DNA of 64,000 bases from Nocardia rhamnosiphila NBRC 108938 (lineage in GTDB: Bacteria > Actinomycetota > Actinomycetes > Mycobacteriales > Mycobacteriaceae). Numbering within the stretch: position 1 is the stretch's first letter; every line of letters begins with the position of its first letter. The position numbers and the translations under genes are program-made. A model generated the notes under the pieces. That model searched no databases. It saw nothing but the letters and a program-made list of their open reading frames with translations, and was not told where the DNA came from. This document shows, piece after piece, positions 46,860-55,144 of this stretch. The DNA lies in the NCBI RefSeq assembly GCF_000720425.1, contig NZ_JOAJ01000003.1, positions 62,001 to 126,000 on the forward strand, read 5' to 3'.

Positions 46860-48776
46860 ATGAACAGCAGTGACCTCGCCCGTATCGTGCACGAGGTTCT
46901 TCGCGCCGTCACCCGCGGCGAACCGGATGTCACCACGCTCGCGGCCTCGCTGACCGAACTGGGACTCGACGCGGGCACGGTCGGCGATATCGTCGACCAC
47001 GCACGTCGCGACCGAGCCCAGGTCACGCGCCTACGGCGCCGCGAACAGGAGCTCACCGCGCTGTTCTCCAGTGCCCGCGATCTGGCCGAGGTGCGTGATA
47101 TCGATGCGCTGCTGGCCAGGTTGGTGGCGCGCGCCCACGAGATGATGGGCACCGATGTGACCTATCTGTCGGAGTTCGACGCCACCACCCGCGACCTGCA
47201 CGTCCGGAAGACGATGGGAGCGGTGACCCCGCAATTCCAGGACCTGCACGTCCCCGCCGGGACTGGACTGGCGAGCCGGATCGCCGATACCCGGTCGGCG
47301 CAGTGGGTGCCGCGGTACAGCGAGTACGCGGGAGGCACCCACGAGCACACCATCGACGATGCCGTCTTCGCCGAGGGGATCATCTCCATCCTCGGCGTGC
47401 CCATGCTCTCCGACGGCACCGTGCTCGGTGTGCTCTTCGCCGCGACCCGGCAGGAACACCAGTTCACCCCCGAAGAGATCGCGTTGCTCTCGGCTCTGGC
47501 CGACCACGCCTCGGTGGTGTTGCAGACCGCGAACATCCTCACGCAACTCCGGGAGTCGCAGGACCGCACCCGAGGCGCCCTGGAGAAATTGACCGCGCAC
47601 CTGGAAGCACGCGATCGGTCGAGCGCGGTCCACCAGGAACTCGTCCACGCCGTCCTGTCCGGCGGCGGCTTCACACAGGTCGCGCACACCCTGGCGGCGG
47701 CGCTGGACCGGCGGGTGACGATCATCGACGCCGACTCGTTCTCGCTCGCCGCCTCCGCGGCCGCGGACCAGGAGCATACGGTGGTGAGTCTGTCCCCGGA
47801 TGTGCGTGCCGCGATCTCGCTGAGTCGTGCGAGCGGGCACTGCCGGTCCGTCGCGAACAACAGATCGGTCGAGGTGGTGGCCGCCGTCACCGCCGGCGAA
47901 CTCCACTTCGGGGCCCTGCTGCTCAGCCCGGGGAGCGTGGAACTCGGTCCGGTGGAACGACGCACGATCGAACGGGCGGCTCAGGTCGCCGCTCTGCTGG
48001 CCCTGCAACAGCGGGCGGTCACCGACGCGTACCGCCGTGAGCGCGGCGAACTCATCGCCGACCTGCTGCATTCATCGCCGGAGCGACGTCGCGGTATGGA
48101 CCAGCGGGCGCGCAATCACCGCCTGACGTTGTCCGAACTGCGTACGCTGCTCATCGTCGATGTGCCACCGGCCCGGCGGGCCGGGGCCGAACGCGCCGTC
48201 GCGGGTTTCCTCGGCCGCGGCGGGTTGGTGGGTGAGCACGCGGCCACCCTCACGGTAATCGGATCGGCTGTCGATCCGATGGCGTTCGCGAACGATCTGC
48301 GAAGGCATCTCATCGGCGTATTCGGGGCCCCGGTGCTGGTCGTGGCCCCGCCGCGGGCCGCCGGGCCCGACGAGCTCCCGGATCTGTTCCGCACAGCGCA
48401 ACAGACAGTGCGCCTGCTGACCGGGCTGGGCATCGACGACCGCGCGGTCGCCACCGACGCCTACGCCCCGTACACCGTCCTGTTCGGCGCCAACCCGCAA
48501 GCCCTGCAGTCCTTCCTCGACCTCACCATCGGGCCGGTCGTCGACTACGACGCCCGGCACGGCACCGATCTGCTCACCACACTGCGCACCTTCGTGCGGC
48601 ACGAGGCAAGCCCGACGAAGACCGCGCGAGCGCTGAACTACCACCCCAATACGATTTTGCAGCGCCTCGATCGCCTCAAAGCCCTGCTCGGAGCGGATTG
48701 GCGCCAGGACGAACACCTGTTCCGTATCTCGCTCGCCACTCGGCTGGACGAGTTACGTTCGGTCTCCCGGCCATGA
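46860..48776 (+). CDS. PucR/CdaR-type regulator with GAF domain
   Basis: The 638-residue protein has a short helical N-terminus, a GAF domain (about residues 75-220: GVPMLSDGTVLGVLFAATR), a coiled-coil joint (about 235-265), a middle part and a C-terminal PucR-type helix-turn-helix (TLRTFVRHEASPTKTARALNYHPNTILQRLDRL, about 590-622). Such regulators sense a small molecule by the GAF domain and activate catabolic genes next door. It is in the same direction and 148 bases before the HMG-CoA reductase gene, hence the probable activator of that operon. The ATG lacks a ribosome site and may be leaderless. Confidence 0.88.
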   Translation: MNSSDLARIVHEVLRAVTRGEPDVTTLAASLTELGLDAGTVGDIVDHARRDRAQVTRLRRREQELTALFSSARDLAEVRDIDALLARLVARAHEMMGTDVTYLSEFDATTRDLHVRKTMGAVTPQFQDLHVPAGTGLASRIADTRSAQWVPRYSEYAGGTHEHTIDDAVFAEGIISILGVPMLSDGTVLGVLFAATRQEHQFTPEEIALLSALADHASVVLQTANILTQLRESQDRTRGALEKLTAHLEARDRSSAVHQELVHAVLSGGGFTQVAHTLAAALDRRVTIIDADSFSLAASAAADQEHTVVSLSPDVRAAISLSRASGHCRSVANNRSVEVVAAVTAGELHFGALLLSPGSVELGPVERRTIERAAQVAALLALQQRAVTDAYRRERGELIADLLHSSPERRRGMDQRARNHRLTLSELRTLLIVDVPPARRAGAERAVAGFLGRGGLVGEHAATLTVIGSAVDPMAFANDLRRHLIGVFGAPVLVVAPPRAAGPDELPDLFRTAQQTVRLLTGLGIDDRAVATDAYAPYTVLFGANPQALQSFLDLTIGPVVDYDARHGTDLLTTLRTFVRHEASPTKTARALNYHPNTILQRLDRLKALLGADWRQDEHLFRISLATRLDELRSVSRP

Positions 48777-48924
48777 ACGGCAAATATGCCTCCAACACAC
48801 TGAAACCGCCGTTTCATGTGGTCATCACACATGTCGCGGGTTACAGCGCGGTCGTACCGTCGGATCCGGCAAATGTTCAGCGGGGCCGCGGATACCGCGC
48901 CCCCACGATGTGGAGGGCGGCGCA

Positions 48925-50199
48925 GTGACCGTGAACAGCAGGATTCCGGGATTCAAGGACTCGTCCGTCGAGCAGCGCCGCTCGGTGGTTTCCGAGCGGA
49001 CCGGGGTAGCTGTCGCGGAGCTGGACGTTCTCGAACCCGCGCACGGCCTGGACACCGAGCATGCCGATCACATGATCGAGAATGTGATCGGGGTGCTGGG
49101 TATTCCGGTCGGCATCGCCACCAACTTCCGGATCAACGGCCGAGACTATCTGGTCCCCATGGCCACCGAGGAGCCGTCGGTCGTCGCCGCGGCGAGCAAT
49201 GCCGCGCGCATGGCCCGCGAACGAGGCGGATTCTTCACCTCCGGCACCGGCCCGGTGATGCAGGCGCAGATCCAGTTGCTGGACCTACCCGATCCCGAGG
49301 CCGCGCGCCTGCGCATTCTGGAACAACGCTCGACCGTCGTGGACCTCGCCAACGAGCAGGACCCGACCCTGGTCCGGTTCGGCGGCGGTGCGACGGACCT
49401 CCAGGTGCGTCTGGTGCCGACGCGAACCGGCACGCATGTCGTCGCACATCTGGTGGTCGATGTGCGCGATGCGATGGGGGCCAACGCGGTCAACACCATG
49501 GCGGAGGCCATCGCGCCCCGGCTCGCGGCCATCGCCGGCGGGCGGCCCCTGCTCCGCATCCTCACCAATATGGCCGACCGGCGAATCGTGCGCGCCCGAG
49601 CCGTCTTCGACCGTGATCTGCTGGGCGGCGAGCAGGTCGTCGACGATATCGTGCACGCCTCCGCGCTCGCCGAAGCCGACCCCTACCGTGCCGCCACGCA
49701 CAACAAGGGCATCATGAACGGCATCACCGCCGCGGTACTGGCCTCCGGCAACGACACCCGCGCCGTCGAGGCCGGCTGTCACTCCCACGCCGTCGGCCCC
49801 GATGGGCGGTACACGGCTCTTTCACACTTCGAGAAAACCGCCGACGGACACCTGTCCGGCACGCTGGAGGTGCCGATGGCGGTGGGTCTGGTGGGCGGAG
49901 CCACCAAGGCCCATCCCGTCGCGCGGGCAGCGATCAAGATCCTCGGCGTGGAGTCGGCCACCGAACTCGCGGAGGTCGTGGTCGCGGTGGGGCTGGCCCA
50001 GAATCTCGGCGCCTGCCGCGCGCTCGCGGCCGAAGGCATCCAGCGTGGCCATATGAGCCTGCACGCCCGTACCGTCGCGGTCACCGCCGGAGCGCGCACC
50101 GCGGAGCTCGACGCTGTCGTCGCGCAACTCATCCAGGACAGGAACATTCGCGTCGAGCACGCCGAGAAGGTGCTCACCGACCTGCGGGAACGGAGCTGA
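48925..50199 (+). CDS. mvaA: Class II (degradative) hydroxymethylglutaryl-CoA reductase
   Basis: The 424-residue enzyme belongs to class II HMG-CoA reductases, which in bacteria such as Pseudomonas mevalonii oxidise mevalonate to HMG-CoA. Seen are SRIPGFKDSSVEQRR at the start, ENVIGVLGIPVG, catalytic Glu in ATEEPSVVAA, DAMGANAVNTM, catalytic Lys in THNKGIMNGI, Asp in ASGNDTRAVEAG and His in GHMSLHARTVA. GTG 48925 follows GGAGGG. HMG-CoA lyase follows at once, so the direction is degradation, not isoprenoid synthesis. No other mevalonate-pathway gene lies nearby. The gene name is by analogy. Confidence 0.93.
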   Translation: MTVNSRIPGFKDSSVEQRRSVVSERTGVAVAELDVLEPAHGLDTEHADHMIENVIGVLGIPVGIATNFRINGRDYLVPMATEEPSVVAAASNAARMARERGGFFTSGTGPVMQAQIQLLDLPDPEAARLRILEQRSTVVDLANEQDPTLVRFGGGATDLQVRLVPTRTGTHVVAHLVVDVRDAMGANAVNTMAEAIAPRLAAIAGGRPLLRILTNMADRRIVRARAVFDRDLLGGEQVVDDIVHASALAEADPYRAATHNKGIMNGITAAVLASGNDTRAVEAGCHSHAVGPDGRYTALSHFEKTADGHLSGTLEVPMAVGLVGGATKAHPVARAAIKILGVESATELAEVVVAVGLAQNLGACRALAAEGIQRGHMSLHARTVAVTAGARTAELDAVVAQLIQDRNIRVEHAEKVLTDLRERS

Positions 50200-50200
50200 G

Positions 50201-51163
50201 GTGGCGCCGGACACCGAGGCCGTCCGCCGGCCCGCACCGCATGTCCACCGCAGGCCGGAGCTACCGGCCGCGGTCCGGGTATACGAAGTCGGCCCCCGTG
50301 ACGGTCTCCAGGCCGAAGCCACTGTGGTATCGACACCGGTCAAGGCCGAATTCTGCCGGCAACTCGCCGCCGCGGGGGTGTCGGCGCTCGAGCTCACGAG
50401 CTTCGTCTCACCGCGATGGATCCCACAGCTGTCCGATGCCGAGCAGCTGCTGGCCGTCCTGGACCTGCCCAGCGATATCCGGCGGGTGGTGCTGGCGCCG
50501 AACCGCCGCGGGCTCGACAGGGCGTTGGCCGCCGGCGCCACGGAACTCGCCGTATTCGTGAGCGCGACCGAGACCTTCGCGGACAAGAACCTGCATACCA
50601 CCGTCGACGGTGCGATCGAATCCGCACGCCCCGTGGTGCACGGTGCCGGAGCACAGGGGCTTGCCACGCGCGGATACATCTCGATGTGTTTCGGGGACCC
50701 CTGGGAGGGCGCTGTCGACACCTCGGCCGTCGCCGATATCGCCGAACGCCTCCTCGACATGGGGGTGGCCTCGATCTCGCTGGGCGACACCATCGGGGTC
50801 GCCACGCCCGGACACGTCCTCGACCTCCTGGAAGCCCTGTTCGCCCGCGGTATCCGCCCGGAGATCACAGCGATGCATTTCCACGACACCTACGGCCAGG
50901 CGCTCGCGAACGTCTATGCCGCCCTGAGCGCCGGGATCACCGAGTTCGACAGCGCCGCCGGCGGCCTGGGCCGCTGCCCGTATGCCGCCGGAGCCACCGG
51001 AAATCTCGCCACCGAGGACCTGGTGTGGATGCTGCACGGCCTCGGTATCACCACCGGAATCGATCTGGACACGCTCACCGCGACTTCCCGGTGGATGTCC
51101 ACCGTCCTCGGTCGGCCCAGCCCTTCGCGAGTGGTCCGCGCCCTCACCGCCTCGACATCCTGA
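50201..51163 (+). CDS. mvaB: Hydroxymethylglutaryl-CoA lyase
   Basis: The 320-residue enzyme splits HMG-CoA to acetyl-CoA and acetoacetate. The HMGL-like TIM barrel has EVGPRDGLQAEA at residue 28, the His-x-His metal motif in MHFHDTYGQA near 228 and the catalytic cysteine in AAGGLGRCPYAAGATGNLATED near 262. Usual HMG-CoA lyases have GGLGGCP; here an Arg stands before the Cys. The GTG comes one base after the HMG-CoA reductase stop, with GGAG before it, so the two are coupled. The pair is the mvaA-mvaB arrangement of mevalonate degradation. Confidence 0.9.
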   Translation: MAPDTEAVRRPAPHVHRRPELPAAVRVYEVGPRDGLQAEATVVSTPVKAEFCRQLAAAGVSALELTSFVSPRWIPQLSDAEQLLAVLDLPSDIRRVVLAPNRRGLDRALAAGATELAVFVSATETFADKNLHTTVDGAIESARPVVHGAGAQGLATRGYISMCFGDPWEGAVDTSAVADIAERLLDMGVASISLGDTIGVATPGHVLDLLEALFARGIRPEITAMHFHDTYGQALANVYAALSAGITEFDSAAGGLGRCPYAAGATGNLATEDLVWMLHGLGITTGIDLDTLTATSRWMSTVLGRPSPSRVVRALTASTS

Positions 51164-51197
51164 CCCGCCCGACCCCCTCGACGCCGACGGAGTACCC

Positions 51198-51689
51198 ATG
51201 CCCACCCAACCCCCGCCGACCGCGGCAGTGACACCGGTCGACCCGCACACCGCAGAGCCGGCCGCCGGCCGCGAACATCCGCAGTACCTGGAGGTATGGG
51301 GTGATACCGTCGTCGGTCGCCACCTGGCCGTATCCGTGGTCATCGGCGTCGGCGTGAGCCTGTCCGCGCTTCTACTGGCGGACCGGGCATTCTCTTCGTT
51401 CGTGGCGAACGACTCGCTCGCCGACGCCTACGCTCTCCTCGTGGGGATCGCCGGATGCGTGATCGCCGGTCTGATCTGCGGACGGCTCTTCCGTCCGAAG
51501 CGGATCGTGGTCACCGAGGTGTCCGAAGACGCGGCCGTCGGCGAGGTCATCGCCGCACTGCGCGAAGAACGACAGGGGCTGGGCTCGCTCGACGATCTGC
51601 CCGCGCACACCCGGCGTGAACTCGACGAACTCGGGCTGCGCCGGCGGTTCACCGAAGCCGAGCACTCCACCACCGGGACAGTGTCATGA
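51198..51689 (+). CDS. Small two-span membrane protein with TctA-like permease
   Basis: The 163-residue protein has a Pro-rich N-terminus, two membrane spans (about residues 42-62 and 77-97) and an acidic cytoplasmic tail of about 60 residues (VTEVSEDAAVGEVIAALREE). It does not show the four spans of a classical TctB, but it occupies the TctB place just before a TctA-like gene, whose ATG overlaps its TGA (ATGA). It is likely the small subunit of this transporter. I do not recognise the family. ATG 51198 follows GGAG. Confidence 0.65.
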   Translation: MPTQPPPTAAVTPVDPHTAEPAAGREHPQYLEVWGDTVVGRHLAVSVVIGVGVSLSALLLADRAFSSFVANDSLADAYALLVGIAGCVIAGLICGRLFRPKRIVVTEVSEDAAVGEVIAALREERQGLGSLDDLPAHTRRELDELGLRRRFTEAEHSTTGTVS

Positions 51690-53065
51690 GTTCGATCCTC
51701 ACCAGCGATATCGCGCTGGCCATCATGCTCGCCGTGATCGGCGCAATCGTCTTCTCGTTGATCGGAATGGTTTCGGGTACCGACGAAACCGCGACCATCG
51801 CCCCGCTGACCCTGCTGGTGATTCTGCTCGGCGCTCCCCCGGCAGGCGTGTTCACATTCTTCCTCGCCGGAGCCGTGGCCAAACATATGACGCATGCGGC
51901 GCCGACCACACTCCTCGGCATTCCCGGGGACACGATGGCGGTCCCGCTCTTGCGCGAAGCGCGGATGCTGCGCGCACTGGGTGTACCCCATATCGCGCTC
52001 CGCAAAGCGATCTCCGCGGCTCTCATCGCCGCTGTGATAGCCGTCCCCGCCGCCGTGCTGTTCGCCGTGCTGCTGGCCCCGTTCGCCGACACGGTCCAGT
52101 CCGCCGCGCCGTGGTTGTTCGTGCTGGCCGCCATCGGCATCGCCTACGCGTCGCCCGGGAAATGGGCGGGCGTGCTCGCGCTCGTACCGTTCGTGGTCCT
52201 CATCCTCGGTCTCAAACAGCTCACGGCGTCCTACGATGTCGCGCTCAACATCAGTTACTTCCTCGGCATCGCCGTCGGACCGCTGATCGCCGACCTCTTC
52301 TTGTCCTTGGGACCACAGGGACGTGCCGAGATGGCGCGCAAGGAGCCGGCGACGGTATGGCTCGCACCCGACGTCAAGACCTGGAAGGGATACTTTCCCA
52401 ATCCCTTCCGGATTCTCGACCGTGGACAGACCGGCTATGTCGCGGCCACCGCCACCGTTTCCAGCGCCACTTTCGTTTTCAGCCCGGTCGCCATGACGGT
52501 CCTGATGGGTGAAGTGGTCGGGAGCCGCATCAAACACGGCTACCGCCGGCTCACTTCGGTGATCGCTGCCCGCAACGGCACGACCGAATCCACCTATATC
52601 GCCGAAGCCCTGATCCCCCTCATCGCCTTCGGACTGCCGCTGAGTCCGGTCGCCGCCGGGCCCGCCGCCCCCTTGTTCAACGCGCCACCGGTGTTCACCA
52701 CCGACGACGGCAACGGCAATATCGACAACCTGTCCACCGCACTCACCAGCACCGAATTCCTGCTCTACGGACTCGCTGCCGTCGCGGTGGCCGGCCTCAT
52801 CGCCTACCCCTTCGCGATGAACTTCGCCCATCGGGCCGCGACCGTCGTCGTGCGGTTCGTCAGCCACGAAGCCATCATCGCCGCCTTCGCCGGACTCGTC
52901 GTGGTGATCAGCGTGTGGGAGGGCGGGATTCTGGGGCTCGCCGTGACACTCACGGTCGGTCTCGTGGGCGGCCTGCTGTGCCGATTCTTCAAGATCCACG
53001 CCGGAGTGTTGTTCATGGGTTACTACGTCGCGGTACTGACGATCCCCGCGGTGCTCGCGCTCTGA
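51686..53065 (+). CDS. TctA-like permease, probable mevalonate or related acid carrier
   Basis: The 459-residue protein has about 11 membrane spans and the duplicated TctA-like motifs GMVSGTDETATIAPLTLLV and HAAPTTLLGIPGD in the first half (residues 27-95). The second half repeats a similar pattern (SVIAARNGTTESTYIAEALIPLIAFGLPLSPV). It is shorter than standard TctA (about 500 residues) and no TctC binding protein is nearby. Its place at the end of the HMG-CoA reductase/lyase operon suggests that it imports the substrate of that route, mevalonate or a near analogue; that is inference. A 16-bp hairpin follows. Confidence 0.75.
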   Translation: MSSILTSDIALAIMLAVIGAIVFSLIGMVSGTDETATIAPLTLLVILLGAPPAGVFTFFLAGAVAKHMTHAAPTTLLGIPGDTMAVPLLREARMLRALGVPHIALRKAISAALIAAVIAVPAAVLFAVLLAPFADTVQSAAPWLFVLAAIGIAYASPGKWAGVLALVPFVVLILGLKQLTASYDVALNISYFLGIAVGPLIADLFLSLGPQGRAEMARKEPATVWLAPDVKTWKGYFPNPFRILDRGQTGYVAATATVSSATFVFSPVAMTVLMGEVVGSRIKHGYRRLTSVIAARNGTTESTYIAEALIPLIAFGLPLSPVAAGPAAPLFNAPPVFTTDDGNGNIDNLSTALTSTEFLLYGLAAVAVAGLIAYPFAMNFAHRAATVVVRFVSHEAIIAAFAGLVVVISVWEGGILGLAVTLTVGLVGGLLCRFFKIHAGVLFMGYYVAVLTIPAVLAL

Positions 53066-53100
53066 GCGAGCACCGACCGCCCCCGGGAAATCCGATGGTT

Positions 53101-53136
53101 TCCGCCGCCGCCACCGACCACGGTGGCGGCGGCGGA
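53101..53136 (+). terminator. Very stable hairpin after the TctA-like gene
   Basis: A perfect 16-bp stem (TCCGCCGCCGCCACCG with CGGTGGCGGCGGCGGA) and an ACCA loop start 35 bases after the stop codon and should end the mevalonate-type operon. Confidence 0.75.
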
Positions 53137-53233
53137 GTCATTGGCTACACAGATCTCAGAGTCCACGCCGATTCCGGTGTAGTGAGCGAGCGTATTCCTA
53201 CAGGGCATCAGCAAAGCCGGCGGAATCGCCTCC

Positions 53234-53371
53234 GTGGGACGGGCTCACGTCGTCGGCAGACTTCGCGGCCGGCATCCAGCCCCCGCCACCGCGATCGCCG
53301 CAACGCTGCTCCTTCTTTTCGGCGCACTCCTCGAGGTCGTCGACATCGCCCTCTCCCGCCGATCGCCCGGT
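53234..53371 (+). pseudogene. Truncated copy of the small membrane protein gene at 46208
   Basis: In frame from 53234 the sequence codes for VVGRLRGRHPAPATAIAATL and a further hydrophobic helix ending DIALS, which aligns with the last 37 residues of the 178-residue protein of 46208 (VIGRLRGRHPTRATVITALL, ending KIALT). At DNA level CGGCAGACTYCGCGGCCGGC is shared. The N-terminal three-quarters are missing, and the frame runs past the old stop for 28 codons into the next promoter. It is best read as the decayed end of a duplicated gene. Confidence 0.65.
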
Positions 53372-53416
53372 GGATATCTCCATAGGGTTATCCTTCAACT
53401 AACCCAGGATTGCAAC

Positions 53417-53448
53417 GGGTTGTCCATTGCCGGCGCCCGCCATACCGT
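53417..53448 (+). promoter_or_regulatory. Promoter of HisD-like copy 2, shared motif
   Basis: A -35 element TTGTCC (53420-53425), a 17-base spacer and a -10 element TACCGT (53443-53448) precede the ATG by six bases, so the mRNA is probably leaderless. The 20 bases GGGTTGTCCATTGCCGGCGC differ from the amidase promoter at only two positions, including within the spacer. Confidence 0.6.
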
Positions 53449-53454
53449 CGAACT

Positions 53455-54783
53455 ATGAAGTTCACCCCCGCCCGCCTCGCCGAACTCGAAGGCTCCTTCC
53501 AGATCCTCAAGCGCCCCGCGCTGGACCGCCCGGCCGCCCAACGCGACCCGAAGGTCATCGCCACCGTCTCGGAGATGCTCTCCACGATCGAGCAGGGCGG
53601 CCTCGACGCGGTGCTGGCCTATGCCCGCGATCTCGACGGGTTCACCGCCACTCAGGTCGAACTCGGCGCGGCCGAACTGGCGCGGTCCGGCGATTCGCTG
53701 TCGCCCGAACTGCGGACGGCGCTGGAACTGGGCCACGAGCGGACCAGTGCGTTCGCCCGGGAAGCCCGCTCGCATCTGGTCGATTTCGAGACCCGGCCGG
53801 CACCCGGCCTGACCACCGGCGTGCGCTATGTGCCGATCTCCCGGGTGGGTGCCTACGTCCCGGCCGGTCGGTTCCCCCTACTCGCCGGGGCGTTCATGAC
53901 CGTCGGCGTCGCCAAGGTGGCCGGGGTCCCGACCGTGCTCGCGTGCACTCCCCCGCGCCGCGACGGCACCGCCGACCCCGCCGTGCTCTACTCCTGCCAT
54001 CTCTCCGGCGCCGACCGCGTCTACGTGCTGGGCGGTGTCCAGGCACTGGCCGCCATGGCGTTCGGCCTGCTCGGTGAACCGTCGGTCGATATGCTCGTCG
54101 GCGCCGGCAACGCCTATGTGGCCGAGGCCAAACGGCAGCTCTTCGGCAAGGTCGCGATCGACCTGTTGGCCGGCCCGTCCGAGGTCGCGGTGATCGCCGA
54201 CGAGACCGCCGATCCGGCCACGGTCGCCGCCGATCTCCTGGGCCAGGCCGAACACGGCACCGAATCGCCCGCCGCCCTGGTCACCACCTCGCGGCAACTG
54301 GGCGAAGCGGTGATCGCCGAGGCCGACCGGCAACTGGAAACCCTGGAAACCCGCGATATCGCCGGGCCGGCCTGGCGCGACTACGGGTCGGTGACCTGGG
54401 CCAAGGACCCCGCGACCGCCGCGGCCCTGATGGACGACCTCGCACCCGAACACCTGGAGATCCAGACCACCGACGACGAGTACTACCACAACACCCTGCA
54501 CAACTACGGTTCGATCTTCCTGGGCCGCTGGAGCACGGTGGCGTACTCGGACAAGGGCATGGCGGGCACCAACCACGTGCTCCCGACCGCCGGCGGGGCC
54601 AAGCACAGTGCGGGCCTCTCGGTCTCCCGCTTCCTCAAGCCGCTGACCTACCAGCGCGTGGAACGGTCGGCCACGCCGGAAGCGGCCGGTGCCGTCGAAA
54701 CCATCTCGCGGTACGAAGGTATGGCCGCTCACGAAGCGACCGCGACCATCCGCCTCGACGCCTACCGGACCGGCGAGGACTGA
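53455..54783 (+). CDS. Histidinol-dehydrogenase-like NAD-dependent dehydrogenase, copy 2
   Basis: The 442-residue protein is another HisD-family member with zinc ligands and catalytic residues intact: LGQAEHGTESPAAL (Gln and His), LAPEHLEIQTTDDE (Glu-His), YSDKGMAGTNHVLPT (Asp) and EGMAAHEATATIR (His). It is similar in length to copy 1 but far from it in sequence beyond the motifs. It is not next to other his genes (hisGE are at 12 kb), and its promoter is shared with the amidase, so it more likely serves catabolism than histidine synthesis; a true hisD role cannot be excluded. A terminator hairpin follows. Confidence 0.85.
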   Translation: MKFTPARLAELEGSFQILKRPALDRPAAQRDPKVIATVSEMLSTIEQGGLDAVLAYARDLDGFTATQVELGAAELARSGDSLSPELRTALELGHERTSAFAREARSHLVDFETRPAPGLTTGVRYVPISRVGAYVPAGRFPLLAGAFMTVGVAKVAGVPTVLACTPPRRDGTADPAVLYSCHLSGADRVYVLGGVQALAAMAFGLLGEPSVDMLVGAGNAYVAEAKRQLFGKVAIDLLAGPSEVAVIADETADPATVAADLLGQAEHGTESPAALVTTSRQLGEAVIAEADRQLETLETRDIAGPAWRDYGSVTWAKDPATAAALMDDLAPEHLEIQTTDDEYYHNTLHNYGSIFLGRWSTVAYSDKGMAGTNHVLPTAGGAKHSAGLSVSRFLKPLTYQRVERSATPEAAGAVETISRYEGMAAHEATATIRLDAYRTGED

Positions 54784-55144
54784 GATACGCCCCGGCGGGC
54801 CACCAGCCCAGCCGGCCGTAATCGGAGTGCCCTCACTCGAGTTCCGCGGGTGGGGGCACTCCCACTTTCGAGCGACCGCATGCGCGTTACGTCGTCGGCC
54901 GGGCCCGTCGAACCATCGATCGTTCGGTATAGCAGGCCTGGGCTTCTCGCCCGGCGTCCAGCCCCGGCGCTGGTCGACACACCGTCCGCTGACACGGCCA
55001 CCCGGCTCGGCCCACCGACCGCGCTGTGCAAGATCGGCACCAGCGCCCGCGCAGGTGATCGTCGTATGCACGACACAGCCGATAGCACGACCGCGAACGG
55101 CACGACGACGGAAAGGTCGCTCTCGACCGAGGCCGGCGTCTGCC
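54784..55144. other. Intergenic region between convergent genes, no gene
   Basis: The 361 bases between the HisD-like gene and the convergent SDR gene contain the terminator below and otherwise no supported feature. Confidence 0.55.
54825..54861 (+). terminator. Hairpin after HisD-like copy 2
   Basis: A 12-bp inverted repeat with one mismatch (GAGTGCCCTCAC / GTGGGGGCACTC) lies 42 bases after the stop. Confidence 0.55.

Noticed and set aside
53455..54783. Biosynthetic hisD
   Set aside because: Catalytic residues are intact, but the gene is far from hisGE and shares a promoter with an amidase. I kept the HisD-like label without the hisD symbol.
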